DNA of 64,000 nt, from the NCBI GenBank assembly GCA_959026725.1, contig CAUFMG010000004.1:62001-126000 (forward strand), given 5' to 3'. This document shows positions 47,334-57,984 of this stretch, one piece after another; positions within the stretch are counted from its first letter, which is position 1, and the number at the start of each line of letters is the position of its first letter. The stretch comes from an uncultured Collinsella sp. Lineage in GTDB: Bacteria > Actinomycetota > Coriobacteriia > Coriobacteriales > Coriobacteriaceae. Below the pieces are notes generated by a model. The model was not told the origin of the DNA, did no database searches, and saw only the letters and a list, made by a program, of their open reading frames with translations. Made by a program: the position numbers and the translations under genes.

Positions 47334-48149
47334 TTAGCTGTGGCGGTACTCGGCGATGATGAAGTCGATGTCGGTTTGAAGGGTATCCAAATTTGCCAGG
47401 CGCTCTTTGTCGGCAGGGCGTGTGCGATAGTAGTACGGCGTCATCTGGAACACCGCCTCGATATCGGCCTGGGTCTGAAGCGTAATATTCGCAGATGCCC
47501 GCTGCGTTCCGACTAACTCGAGCTCGGTGGTCTTCGGCAGCTTCTCATCGTTAAGGTACGGCGTGTCGTAGAGCACCTCCTTGAGCCCAAACAGATGACG
47601 GGCACCCGGCACCACGGTGTAGAGCGAGCCCTCTGGCGCCAGCACGCGGGCAAATTCGCGCTCGTTAAAGGGAGCGAAGAGCTCGGTCACCATATCGAAG
47701 GCGCCATCGGCCACGGGGATGTCCTTCATGTTGGCCACGAAGTAGGTCGCATCGCCGCGCTTGGCGGCAAGGCGCACCATCTCTTTGCCCAGGTCGAAAC
47801 CGTAAGCATCCACGCCCGGCACCGCGCCCATGGCGCTGGTGTAGTAACCTTCGCCGCAGCAAATGTCGAGCAGCGTCATGGGGCCATTCGTAGACGCAGC
47901 ACACCCAGACACCTGCTTGCGCACCAGCTCGACCATCGCATCGCGCAACGGCGCGTAGTATCCACGGTTCAGAAAGTCACGGCGGCTGCGCGCCTGCGAC
48001 TTGGGATCGCCCATGGAGTCGCCACTCTTGGACGAGCGCAGCAGGTACAGATAGCCCTCGCGCGCACGGTCAAACCGGTGTCCGCCCGCGCATGCAGCAC
48101 CGCGCTCGTCGTCCACCAACGGCTCATGGCAAACGGGACACAACAACAT
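47334..48149 (-). CDS. rlmA: 23S rRNA (guanine-N1)-methyltransferase RlmA
   Basis: A 271-residue protein with an N-terminal zinc finger (Cys4, Cys7, Cys20, His24; LLCPVCHEPL...CAGGHRFDRAREGYLYLL) followed by a class I methyltransferase (AdoMet motif LLDICCGEGYYTSAM, about 93-107). RlmA methylates G745 or G748 of 23S rRNA; the G748 form modulates tylosin binding. Which position is modified cannot be decided here. Confidence 0.9.
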   Translation of the reverse strand: MLLCPVCHEPLVDDERGAACAGGHRFDRAREGYLYLLRSSKSGDSMGDPKSQARSRRDFLNRGYYAPLRDAMVELVRKQVSGCAASTNGPMTLLDICCGEGYYTSAMGAVPGVDAYGFDLGKEMVRLAAKRGDATYFVANMKDIPVADGAFDMVTELFAPFNEREFARVLAPEGSLYTVVPGARHLFGLKEVLYDTPYLNDEKLPKTTELELVGTQRASANITLQTQADIEAVFQMTPYYYRTRPADKERLANLDTLQTDIDFIIAEYRHS

Positions 48150-48205
48150 GGCAACTCCTTAGCGCGAACAACACAACGCCCACCATTGTCGCACGCCTTC
48201 CCCAC

Positions 48206-48263
48206 CTAGTCATTGGGGACGTTCTTAAATGATTAGCCGTTTAAGAACGTCCCCAATGACTAG
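48206..48263. repeat. 24-bp-arm palindrome (TTTAAGAACGTCCCC family)
   Basis: CTAGTCATTGGGGACGTTCT followed by TAAA is exactly inverted at 48240-48263 around TGATTAGCCG. It lies between the divergent rlmA and MATE genes. It shares the GGGAC core with the other short repeats in the window; a decayed copy is at 5936. Confidence 0.8.
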
Positions 48264-48327
48264 TCGATTAGGAGTATCATCATCTGCGCAAATAAGCACG
48301 AAAGAGCATATTAGAGATTGAGAGCGT

Positions 48328-49710
48328 ATGGCTGATACCGCATCTAAGCACATTGACATGATCACCGGCTCGCTGTGGCGAAATATTCCCCTGTTCGCCT
48401 TCCCCGTGGCCGCCACGAGCATCTTGGAGCAGCTATCGAACCTCATCGCCACGGTCATCATCGGTAATTTCTCGGGCGACCAGGGAACCCTCGCCATGGC
48501 GGCGGTCGGCTCCAATGTTCCGCTTACCAGTCTTATGCTCAACCTGTTTATTGGCATGTCACTTGGCTCCAACGTGGTCATCGCCAACGCTATCGGCCGC
48601 AACGATCAGAACATGGTCAAACGCGCCGTCCATACCTCGATTTTAATGGCGCTCGTGGGCTTTGTCGTCATCGCTCTGGGCGAGATCTTTGCCGAGCCTA
48701 TGCTCACCGCGCTCAACGTTCCTGCCGAAACCATGCCACTCGCTTCGCTCTACCTGCGCGTCTTTTTGCTCAGCCTGCCCTCGATCTTGCTCTACAACTT
48801 TGAGGCCGCGATCTTCCGCTCCGTCGGCATCACCCGCATGCCGCTGCAGGCGCTTGCTGTGTCCACCGTCCTCAACATTGGCCTGGACCTCATCTTTGTC
48901 CCCATACTCCACTGGGGCGTCGCGGGCGTCGCCATCGCCACCGCCATCGCCTACACCGTCAGCGCCGCTACACTCTTTATCCGCCTGCTCAAGACCGACT
49001 CCGTCGTCCGCGTCACCCCACGCGACCTGGCTATCGACCCCGTCGCCCTCAAGCGCATCGTCAAGATCGGCCTGCCCGCCGGCATCCAAAGCGCCGTCTT
49101 TGCCGTCGCCAACATCATCATCCAGTCCGCCATCAACAGCCTGGGCACAGAGGTCATGGCGGCATCGAGCGCCGCCATGAGCCTAGAGTACGTGTGCTAC
49201 AACCTGCTCAACAGCTTTAGCCAGGCCTGCACCACCTTTGTGGGACAAAACCACGGTGCTCGCCAGATCGACCGCTGCACCAAAACGCTTAAGGTCTGCC
49301 TGGTCGAAGGCGGTATCGTTGCCCTCACCACGATTATCGTTATTGTCGGCCTGGGGCGCGAGATCTTGTCGCTGTTCAACAGCGATCCCAACATCGTCTC
49401 GATCGGCTATATCCGCGTGTGCTCGATTTTCCCGGCGTACGCCTTTAGCATGTTCTACGAAAACATGTCCGGCTACCTGCGCGGCTTTGGTATCTCGCTC
49501 ATGCCCGCCCTCATCACCATGATCTGTGTCTGCGGCATCCGCTTCTATTGGGTGTTCTGCGTGTTCCCGCACTTCCGCACCTTTGCGAACATCATGATGG
49601 TCTACCCCATCAGCCTGGGCACCACGGCGTTCTTTATGGTCGTGGCGGTATTACTCTGCCACCCGGCACGCACCTATCGCGCCACCAAAGCCAAAGCGAC
49701 AGCCCGCTAA
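48328..49710 (+). CDS. MATE-family efflux transporter
   Basis: A 460-residue membrane protein with 12 predicted helices in two homologous bundles. IPLFAFPVAATSILEQLSNLIATVIIGNFSG and the matching second-half KIGLPAGIQSAVFAVANIIIQSAINSLG are family signatures. MATE proteins export cationic compounds with H+ or Na+. GAGAG-type sequence precedes ATG 48328. It is convergent with the LysR gene 26 bp away. Confidence 0.92.
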   Translation: MADTASKHIDMITGSLWRNIPLFAFPVAATSILEQLSNLIATVIIGNFSGDQGTLAMAAVGSNVPLTSLMLNLFIGMSLGSNVVIANAIGRNDQNMVKRAVHTSILMALVGFVVIALGEIFAEPMLTALNVPAETMPLASLYLRVFLLSLPSILLYNFEAAIFRSVGITRMPLQALAVSTVLNIGLDLIFVPILHWGVAGVAIATAIAYTVSAATLFIRLLKTDSVVRVTPRDLAIDPVALKRIVKIGLPAGIQSAVFAVANIIIQSAINSLGTEVMAASSAAMSLEYVCYNLLNSFSQACTTFVGQNHGARQIDRCTKTLKVCLVEGGIVALTTIIVIVGLGREILSLFNSDPNIVSIGYIRVCSIFPAYAFSMFYENMSGYLRGFGISLMPALITMICVCGIRFYWVFCVFPHFRTFANIMMVYPISLGTTAFFMVVAVLLCHPARTYRATKAKATAR

Positions 49711-49736
49711 ACACCGCGCTCAACGCACGCCAGTCA

Positions 49737-50603
49737 TTAATTGACAATATGCGAGCTCATATAGTCGATAAAGCGCCTCGTAGCGATGGGCATGGTATCC
49801 CAGCTGCGCCAGGCCGCCACTACGTCGCGCGAGGGGGCATGCACGATGGGACGCACGCGAATATCGGCCTGCATGCCCTCGACGGTACGGCGATACAGCA
49901 TGCTCACGCCTAGGCCCTCCTCCACCATCGCCATGATGGTGTAGTCGTCGGTCACCTCACTCGTCACATGCGGCGACAGCCCATGCGCCGCGAATGCATC
50001 GAGCACCAGACTCTGTTCGCCCTCATCCAGCAACACAAACGGCTCGGATGCCAGGTCGGCGAGCGTCACCTTTTCCTTTGCCGCCAGCGGATGCGCGGCC
50101 GGCAACAATGCTACCAACTCGTCGTGATAGACCACACGCTTCTCGAGCCCAGCGGTAAATCCGCGCGCCGTAAAACAAAAATCAACCACGCCATCGTGCA
50201 CCCACTGGGCGTTGCGCGTGTAATCGCCCTGCTTGAGGGTAAAGCGTACGCCCGGGTGCAGGGCACCAAAGTCGCGGATCACGCGCGGCAGCACCGTACG
50301 GCTTACGTTGGTAAACGTCGCAATCCGAATATCGGTAGAGGATAAGCCCAGCAGCTCCTGGCGTTTACCCTCCAGCTCGGCCTCGGCCGTTACGATTTGG
50401 CGCAGATACGGCAGGTACTGTTTGCCGTCGCGCGTAAGCGAGACGCCCTGCTTGCCGCGCTCGATAATCGTGGTGCCCAGCTCGCGCTCGAGCGCCTTGA
50501 CGGCCTGGCTCACCGCACTTTGCGTATAGCCCAGCTCATCGGCCGCACGTTTCAGACTGCCGCAATCGACCACCATACAAACAATCTGATACCGCGATGC
50601 CAT
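49737..50603 (-). CDS. LysR-family regulator (second LysR/EamA pair)
   Basis: A 288-residue LysR protein: HTH at about 1-60 (VVDCGSLKRAADELGYTQSAVSQAVKALERELG), effector domain at about 90-285. It shares the pattern DYTIMAMVEEGLGVSM with the regulator at 11003-11881. It is divergent from the EamA gene at 50762 with a 158-bp gap, and likely controls it. Confidence 0.9.
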   Translation of the reverse strand: MASRYQIVCMVVDCGSLKRAADELGYTQSAVSQAVKALERELGTTIIERGKQGVSLTRDGKQYLPYLRQIVTAEAELEGKRQELLGLSSTDIRIATFTNVSRTVLPRVIRDFGALHPGVRFTLKQGDYTRNAQWVHDGVVDFCFTARGFTAGLEKRVVYHDELVALLPAAHPLAAKEKVTLADLASEPFVLLDEGEQSLVLDAFAAHGLSPHVTSEVTDDYTIMAMVEEGLGVSMLYRRTVEGMQADIRVRPIVHAPSRDVVAAWRSWDTMPIATRRFIDYMSSHIVN

Positions 50604-50761
50604 TGTGCCTCCCCATCAATGCAGACGTAAAACGTTTTGCCAGGGCTTTTTCTGCCAACATTAGCATTTCTTAATCATACTGAAGATACATTCGCTTTAC
50701 TACATCCACATCTGAGAGCAGAATCATTTTTACGAAACCGTTCTGTAACAAAAGGAGCCCC

Positions 50762-51664
50762 ATGGATCGCAAAAAAGCAATCGCGCTCTCATTTTCCGTT
50801 CCCGTCGCATGGGGCTTTTCGTACCCCCTCATGAAGATCGGCATGGACAGCATGAACGCCACGAGCATCGTCGCGCTACGCTGCATCATCGCCTTTGTAG
50901 CCTGCCTTTTGCTCTTCCACAAGCACGCGTTTCGCATCAACCGCGACCTTATGGTCCGTGCCGCCATCATCGGTGCCATCATGGCAACCGAGCTCACCTG
51001 CATGTGCCTGGGCTCCAGCCTCACCTCCGCCTCCACTGCCGGCTTTTTGCAGAGCCTGACGGTCGTGATCGTGCCGTTTGCCAACGCCGCCCTGCTGCGC
51101 CGCGCCCCCGAGCGCAAAGTGCTCGTCGGCACCGCCATCGTCACCTGCGGTATGTTGCTGCTCTCGGGCGCCGACTTCACCAGCCTGAACCCGGGCGCGC
51201 TCATCATGCTGCTCTCCGCCTTTGTCTACGCCGGCCACATCATTGTCGCCAAGCGGTTTGTCGAAGAAGTCGATCCGCTGTCCCTGGGCGTTTGGCAGCT
51301 GGGCTTTGGCGGCCTGTTCTCGGGCATTGCCGCATGCGCCTTTGGCGGCTTCATGCTTCCCAGTACGCCCAGCGAGATCGTGGTCGTCGTCGCGCTCGCA
51401 CTCATCTGCTCTGCCTATGGCTTTATCACCCAGACGCTCGTGCAGCCCCACGTGCCCGCCGAGACCACCGGCTTCGCCTTCTCGCTCGAGCCGGTCTGCT
51501 CCGCCGTCTTCTCGTTCTTCCTGGTCGGCGAGGTCCTGAGCCCCATCGCCTTCTTTGGCGCCGCTCTCATCCTCACCGGCGTCATGGTGGCAACCGTCGA
51601 GCTTCCGCGCCTTCACGCACATGGACAGGCTCGCATGGCAGGAGCGCCCGAGCGCGTCTCGTAG
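50762..51664 (+). CDS. EamA/DMT-family exporter (second LysR/EamA pair)
   Basis: A 300-residue exporter with ten predicted helices. ALSFSVPVAWGFSYPLMKIGMD and SLTSASTAGFLQSLTVVIVP belong to the first repeat, and GFAFSLEPVCSAVFSFFLVGEVLSPIAF to the second. AAAAGGAG precedes ATG 50762. It forms a regulator/exporter module with the divergent LysR, as at 11003-12890. Confidence 0.88.
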   Translation: MDRKKAIALSFSVPVAWGFSYPLMKIGMDSMNATSIVALRCIIAFVACLLLFHKHAFRINRDLMVRAAIIGAIMATELTCMCLGSSLTSASTAGFLQSLTVVIVPFANAALLRRAPERKVLVGTAIVTCGMLLLSGADFTSLNPGALIMLLSAFVYAGHIIVAKRFVEEVDPLSLGVWQLGFGGLFSGIAACAFGGFMLPSTPSEIVVVVALALICSAYGFITQTLVQPHVPAETTGFAFSLEPVCSAVFSFFLVGEVLSPIAFFGAALILTGVMVATVELPRLHAHGQARMAGAPERVS

Positions 51665-51752
51665 ACCCCACTCCTTATACAGCCGCGGCATAAAGGCAAC
51701 CGGTGCGCCTTTACAATAGATGCAAACAGAGCATCTGACGCAAAGGAGCCCC

Positions 51753-52478
51753 ATGGACGCCGCGACCCGCGACCGCAACATAGCAACTTGGTTGGGCGAT
51801 GCGCCGCAGCCGGTACGTGACACTACGAACCAGCTGCTCGAGCGCATCGCCCTTTTGCGTGCCGAGCAGACCATCTACCCGGCACAAGACGACATTCTCA
51901 ATGCCCTCGCCTACACGCCGGCCGACCAGGTCAAGGTTGTCATCTTGGGTCAGGACCCCTATCACGGACCCAACCAGGCCATGGGGCTGTCGTTCTCGGT
52001 CCCCGCGACGCAAACCAAGTTGCCGCCGAGCCTGCGCAACATTTACAAGGAACTCAAAGCCGATCTGGGCTGCCCCATTCCCGCCACGGGAGACCTAACC
52101 CCATGGGCACGGCAGGGCGTCCTGCTCCTCAACACTACGCTCACCGTGCGCGAGCATGCCGCCAACTCGCACGCCAAACTGGGCTGGAGCACGCTCACCG
52201 ATTACGTTATCGAACGCTGCTGCCAGCTGCCCCAGCCGGTAGTCTTTTTGGCATGGGGTCGCTTTGCCCAACAGATGGTCGAAGGCAAGCTCGTCGCGAC
52301 TGGCGCGGACAAGGCAGCCGACAAGTTCTGCCTGGCCTCTACGCATCCCTCGCCGCTTTCGGCCAACCGTGCCACGGCAGAACTCCCCGCCTTTATGGGG
52401 TCGCGCCCCTTCTCGGCAGCCAATCGGCTACTCGAACAGCACGGCTCGACCCCCGTCAACTGGAATTGCCTCGGATAA
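51753..52478 (+). CDS. ung: Uracil-DNA glycosylase (family 1)
   Basis: A 241-residue DNA repair enzyme that removes uracil from DNA. The water-activating loop is GQDPYHGPNQAMGLSFSV with catalytic Asp68, followed by LLLNTTLTVR and the DNA-binding HPSPLSANRA loop. AAAGGAG precedes ATG 51753; the frame extends to 51720 without support. A clear terminator follows. Confidence 0.97.
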   Translation: MDAATRDRNIATWLGDAPQPVRDTTNQLLERIALLRAEQTIYPAQDDILNALAYTPADQVKVVILGQDPYHGPNQAMGLSFSVPATQTKLPPSLRNIYKELKADLGCPIPATGDLTPWARQGVLLLNTTLTVREHAANSHAKLGWSTLTDYVIERCCQLPQPVVFLAWGRFAQQMVEGKLVATGADKAADKFCLASTHPSPLSANRATAELPAFMGSRPFSAANRLLEQHGSTPVNWNCLG

Positions 52479-52493
52479 AAATCGATACATCAA

Positions 52494-52527
52494 AAACGCG
52501 CCCGACGGCTTTCCATCGGGCGCGTTT
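52494..52527. terminator. Bidirectional terminator between ung and SDR
   Basis: AAACGCGCCCGA pairs exactly with TCGGGCGCGTTT, with an inner CGG/CA mismatch loop. It serves ung and the convergent SDR gene. Confidence 0.87.
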
Positions 52528-52528
52528 C

Positions 52529-53209
52529 CTATTCGGGCCAAATAAATTGTGTGCGGCCGGCCTCGCCGCCATCGATCAACAGACTCTGTCCGGTCATAAA
52601 CCGGTTGGTCACGCCCACAAAGTAGATCCACTCGGCGATCTCTTGGGCGGTAGCCCAGCGTTTAAGCGGCGTGAGCTCCATAATCTGGTTCCACAGGTGT
52701 TCGTCTTCCATCACGCAACGGTTGAGCGGCGTGATAACGCCACCCGGGTCCACACTGTTGGCGATAGCCTGCGGCGCCAGACGGTTTGCAAGGTTCTTGG
52801 TGTAGGCGATAACGCCGCCCTTGCTGGCGGCATAGTCGGGAAACTCCGATCCCGTATGCCCGCTCGCCGACCCCACATTGACCACGGATTTGATAGCCGA
52901 TGCCGGCTTGGCAGCAAGCCCCTCCCCCGCAAAGGCGTAGCGCTCGGTCACGTTGATGGTGCCATACAGGTTGGCGGCGATGTCGTCGGCCGAATCCTGC
53001 GTACCGGCAACGTTCACGATCACCTGGGGCTCAAGGTCGCTTGGAAACGAGTCCGGCTCGCGGACATCAACGATCAGATGGCGGTAGCGCTCGTGTTCGA
53101 TCGCCGGCGACAGCAGATCAAAGCCCACGACCTCGTGGCCCTCATCCAAAAAGCGCTGCACGCACGCGGCTCCGATACCGCCCGAAGCGCCCGTGATCAA
53201 AACCCGCAT
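52529..53209 (-). CDS. Short-chain dehydrogenase/reductase
   Basis: A 226-residue SDR oxidoreductase. The NAD(P) motif is TGASGGIGAAC (6-16), followed by NVAGTQDS, the catalytic Ser in NVGSASGHTG, and YAASKGG (Tyr-x-x-x-Lys). C-terminal LLIDGGEAG is typical. Substrate unknown. It begins 10 bp after the queuosine-precursor transporter gene and may be in one operon with it. Confidence 0.88.
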   Translation of the reverse strand: MRVLITGASGGIGAACVQRFLDEGHEVVGFDLLSPAIEHERYRHLIVDVREPDSFPSDLEPQVIVNVAGTQDSADDIAANLYGTINVTERYAFAGEGLAAKPASAIKSVVNVGSASGHTGSEFPDYAASKGGVIAYTKNLANRLAPQAIANSVDPGGVITPLNRCVMEDEHLWNQIMELTPLKRWATAQEIAEWIYFVGVTNRFMTGQSLLIDGGEAGRTQFIWPE

Positions 53210-53218
53210 ACTTGCTCC

Positions 53219-53941
53219 TTAGGCGGTTGCGTGACGCTCGAGGTACTCGGAGCCCACATTCTCGCGCTCCCAGCCGCGCACGACCTTGTAGCCCACGGGG
53301 CTCAAGAAGACCTCGCACAGCAGCTCGGCAACAGCACCGGTCAGCGAGCACATAAGGACCTGCACCCAGGTCCAACCAAAGAACGTGTGGCTCACCACAA
53401 TGGCAAAGACCAAGTTGTCGATAAACTGGCCAATGCCCGTGGACACATAGGAGCGAAAGGCAAAGCTCGCAAAATTATTCTTTTTGAGCATGCGGCCGAG
53501 CGACTGGTTGAGCGTGGAGTTAACCACGGCAGAAACGAGCATTGCCAGCGAAGAGCCCAGCACCACGTACCAGGTGCCGCCGATGGTGGCGTTAAGGGCA
53601 GTGTTGACCTCGATCATGCCCGTGTCGTAGTAGGCGCCCCACATGCCGGGCGTGAGCGAGCATGCCCAAAAGCACAGACTCACGGCCAGGTTGACCAGCA
53701 GCGCGAGGATAGAGATTTTGATGGATGCCTTGGCGCCAAAGCGCTTGCAGATCATGTCCTGGCACAAAAACGAAACCCAGCTCACCACAAAGCCGCAGTC
53801 GAGTGCCAGATACGGCAGGCTGATAAGCTCTTTGTTGGCCAGCAGGTTCATCATGATAACGCTCACGAAAAACAGCGAAACCGTTGCCGCGGGAATGCTC
53901 CGCAGCAGGACCTTGTAGTCCTCCATGACCTTCTTGATCAT
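53219..53941 (-). CDS. Queuosine-precursor transporter (YhhQ/VUT family)
   Basis: A 240-residue membrane protein with about seven helices. ELISLPYLALDCGFVVSWVSF and QSLGRMLKKNNFASFAFRSYVSTGIGQFIDNLVF match the YhhQ/VUT family, which takes up queuine or 7-deazaguanine precursors for tRNA queuosine. ATG 53941 is chosen because AAAGGAG lies seven bases upstream and the N-terminal extension to 54085 is not hydrophobic. A ~100-nt leader with a GAGCAG/CTGCTC hairpin precedes it; I could not match it to a preQ1 riboswitch. Confidence 0.85.
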   Translation of the reverse strand: MIKKVMEDYKVLLRSIPAATVSLFFVSVIMMNLLANKELISLPYLALDCGFVVSWVSFLCQDMICKRFGAKASIKISILALLVNLAVSLCFWACSLTPGMWGAYYDTGMIEVNTALNATIGGTWYVVLGSSLAMLVSAVVNSTLNQSLGRMLKKNNFASFAFRSYVSTGIGQFIDNLVFAIVVSHTFFGWTWVQVLMCSLTGAVAELLCEVFLSPVGYKVVRGWERENVGSEYLERHATA

Positions 53942-54053
53942 TATGTACTCCTTTGGTTTTAGGTTTAACGAGCAGGATATCGGACCCGAACTGCTCGGAC
54001 GCCCCGGTCTTGAGACGACGGGGGGTATGATAGCCGCTCGCGCGGCATAAGGC

Positions 54054-54092
54054 AAACAAACGGCGCGGCAGCCCCGCAGGGCCACCGCGCCG
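54054..54092 (-). terminator. Terminator of prfC
   Basis: Read leftward, CGGCGCGG pairs with CCGCGCCG around a 16-base loop and is followed by TTTGTTTG. It lies 6 bp after the prfC stop. Confidence 0.75.
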
Positions 54093-54097
54093 ATGCG

Positions 54098-55711
<1,614 letters not shown>

Positions 55712-55848
55712 GCGGATCCTTTCTTGCATTGAGTGCATTACGTCGTTGTAACCGCATTATTGTAGCCGCGAAACCTCGCTCTAGAGCGCCTATCAGGACA
55801 AATTCATCAGTTGGGGCCTGGGTAGCCGGCCCAATCAGCATTTGCCTC

Positions 55849-55900
55849 TTGCATAACTGTGCATAGTGTATATATACTGTGCTTACCGGTTATATACACG
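55849..55900 (+). promoter_or_regulatory. GntR-operon promoter with GTGTATATA inverted repeat
   Basis: TTGCAT (55849-55854) and TATACT (55873-55878) with an 18-bp spacer form a good sigma-70 promoter. GTGTATATA (55866-55874) and TATATACAC (55891-55899) are inverted around it, overlapping the -10 region, a typical YtrA-type operator for autorepression. The rest of 55712-55926 shows nothing else. Confidence 0.7.
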
Positions 55901-55926
55901 TGTAGCCCAACAGCTAAGGAGCCGCT

Positions 55927-56307
55927 GTGGACATCATCCTATCCAATTCGAGCGACAAGCCCATCTACGAGCAGATAACCTCGCAGGTCAAAGCTCAGAT
56001 CTTATCGGGCACGCTCACTGCGGGAGCCAAACTCCCCAGCATCCGTGCGCTCGCGAGCGATCTTGGCGTGAGCGTCATCACCACCAAGCGCGCCTACGCC
56101 GACCTGGAGCAGCTCGGGTTTATCTGCACCGTGCAGGGCAAGGGCTGCTTTGTCGCCGAGGGCAACCAGGAGCTCTTGCGCGAAAACCAGCTCTGCCATA
56201 TCGAAGAGCTGCTTACGCAGGCGGCAGAACAAGCCGAAGCCCTGGGCGTCACGCGCGACAAACTGCACGAGATGCTCGACCTGGTAGCCCCCGAAACCAT
56301 GCAGTAG
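55927..56307 (+). CDS. GntR/YtrA-family transcriptional repressor
   Basis: A 126-residue YtrA-type regulator: winged helix at about 8-75 (KPIYEQITSQVKAQILSGTLTAGAKLPSIR) and a short dimerisation tail. Start is GTG 55927 with AAGGAG upstream. It is the first gene of an operon with an ABC ATPase and its permease, the usual YtrA arrangement, and likely represses it through the inverted repeat in its promoter. The effector is unknown. Confidence 0.93.
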   Translation: MDIILSNSSDKPIYEQITSQVKAQILSGTLTAGAKLPSIRALASDLGVSVITTKRAYADLEQLGFICTVQGKGCFVAEGNQELLRENQLCHIEELLTQAAEQAEALGVTRDKLHEMLDLVAPETMQ

Positions 56308-56330
56308 CCATCTGCAAGAAAGGCTATACC

Positions 56331-57212
56331 ATGCAAAACTTGTTAGAACTCAAAGGTGTCTCACGCCGCGTGAGCGACCGTTTTTCGCTGAGCGATGTCA
56401 CGCTCGCTGTGGAGCCCGGCCAGATCGTTGGCTTTGTGGGCGCAAATGGCGCCGGCAAGACGACGACCATTCGCGCCGCGCTTGGGCTTATCAAACTCGA
56501 CGCCGGCGAGGTGCGCCTGTTTGGGCAGCGCTGTGGCGCCGACGCGCCCGATGAGACACAGCGCTGCCTGCGCTCCCGCGTCGGTCTCGTCCTGGACACA
56601 TGCCCCTTCCCTTCAACGCTCAAGGTGGGCCAGATCGAGGCACTCGTAGGCCAGGCGTACCCCACGTGGGACCGCAAAACGTTCGCCGGATTCATCGACC
56701 GATTTGGCCTCGATCCCAAGACAAAGGTCAAGGACCTCTCCCGCGGCATGGGCATGAAACTGCAGCTTGCCTGTGCACTCAGCCACAATGCCAAACTGCT
56801 CGTTTTGGACGAAGCCACCGCGGGCCTCGATCCCATGGCACGCGAGGAACTGCTCGATGAGCTGCTTGCTTTTGTCGCCGACGGCCAGCACAGCGTGCTG
56901 CTCTCGAGCCACATTACGTCCGACCTCGATCGCGCCGCCGACCGCGTCATCTGCATCGATAACGGCTCGATTGTGTTTGACCTGCCGCGCGAGGACATTA
57001 CCGACCGAGCCGGCATCGCCCACTGCACCCAAGCGCAGGCCGCCGAGCTTATGGCTTGCGTCGAAGGTGCCCATGCCGCCCGCCACGCCTACAGCGTGGA
57101 CGTGCTCGTGCCCAACCGTCGCGAAACGCTCGAGGCCTTTCCCGAGATTCCCTGCGATCGGGCAACCATTGACGACTATCTTCGCCTCACGCTGAAAGGG
57201 GCTTCGAAATGA
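56331..57212 (+). CDS. ABC exporter ATPase
   Basis: A 293-residue ATPase. Walker A is GANGAGKTTT (residues 37-46), the signature LSRGMGMKLQLACAL, and Walker B LLVLDEATAGLDP. The C-terminal 70 residues after SSHITSDLDRAADR form the accessory region of bacitracin/antibiotic-type exporters. It starts 23 bp after the GntR gene and its stop overlaps the permease ATG. Confidence 0.94.
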   Translation: MQNLLELKGVSRRVSDRFSLSDVTLAVEPGQIVGFVGANGAGKTTTIRAALGLIKLDAGEVRLFGQRCGADAPDETQRCLRSRVGLVLDTCPFPSTLKVGQIEALVGQAYPTWDRKTFAGFIDRFGLDPKTKVKDLSRGMGMKLQLACALSHNAKLLVLDEATAGLDPMAREELLDELLAFVADGQHSVLLSSHITSDLDRAADRVICIDNGSIVFDLPREDITDRAGIAHCTQAQAAELMACVEGAHAARHAYSVDVLVPNRRETLEAFPEIPCDRATIDDYLRLTLKGASK

Positions 57213-57916
57213 AACGCGCCATTATGTCCGAGCTTGCCATCGTTCGCACGCTCGTCCCGAGCATCGCAGGTGTCGGCCTGTTCATCTTCGTCGTGCTGAC
57301 CGCCGTCAGGGCATCGAATGGTGATTCCGATATGAGCGCCGCCGGCGCCTTCGCGATCAGTGCCATGTCGCCTATCATGGCCATGACGTCGCTGGCCGGG
57401 CTCGACAACCAAAACGGATGGGAGCGCTATCGGGCAACGCTGCCCATCTCACGCAAAGACATCGTCAGCGCACGCTACCTGTGCATCACTATTTTCTCGG
57501 TCATCATGACGTGCGCGGCCGTGCTGTTGAGTATCGTCGCCATCCCGATCTTAAACAGCGTGGGTATCCCCTCCACGGGAGAGACCGTCTTTGAGACCGC
57601 AATCGCCTCGGCAATATCGATGCTTTTCTCCCTCATGGCGGTGTTTTTGGTACTGCCTCTGTTCTTTCGATTTGAACACATGAAGGCGCAACGCCTATCC
57701 GTTGGTCTATACGCCCTATACATGTGCCTTATCATGGTCACGCTAAACTCATTCAACCCCATCAGCAACCAGCTCATGTCGATGATTGCCGGGGCGAATC
57801 CCGATCCTTCCGTTCTTGGCTTCCTGTGCGCAGGAATTGCCGCGCTGGCAACGGTCGTCCTTGGCGCTGTCAGCTGCGCCATCAGCACCAAGGTCTACCG
57901 GGCACGCAACCTATAG
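57209..57916 (+). CDS. ABC-2 type permease
   Basis: A 235-residue membrane protein with six predicted helices, of the ABC-2 permease type with the NGWERYRATLPISRKDIVSARYL loop after the second helix that joins the ATPase. It overlaps the ATPase gene by four bases (ATGA) and completes the exporter. Substrate unknown; the GntR control suggests an envelope-active compound. Confidence 0.88.
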   Translation: MKRAIMSELAIVRTLVPSIAGVGLFIFVVLTAVRASNGDSDMSAAGAFAISAMSPIMAMTSLAGLDNQNGWERYRATLPISRKDIVSARYLCITIFSVIMTCAAVLLSIVAIPILNSVGIPSTGETVFETAIASAISMLFSLMAVFLVLPLFFRFEHMKAQRLSVGLYALYMCLIMVTLNSFNPISNQLMSMIAGANPDPSVLGFLCAGIAALATVVLGAVSCAISTKVYRARNL

Positions 57917-57984
57917 GCAAGCGCGGTATCATTGGACATGCGCCATAGATCTGGCGTGGTCTTTTTTGAGGAGGCGCTCAACCC

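Noticed and set aside
53942..54045. preQ1 riboswitch upstream of the queuosine-precursor transporter
   Set aside because: A GAGCAG/CTGCTC hairpin and CCAAAGGAG are present, but the preQ1-I and preQ1-II consensus stems and pseudoknot are not recognisable. A covariance-model search would decide.
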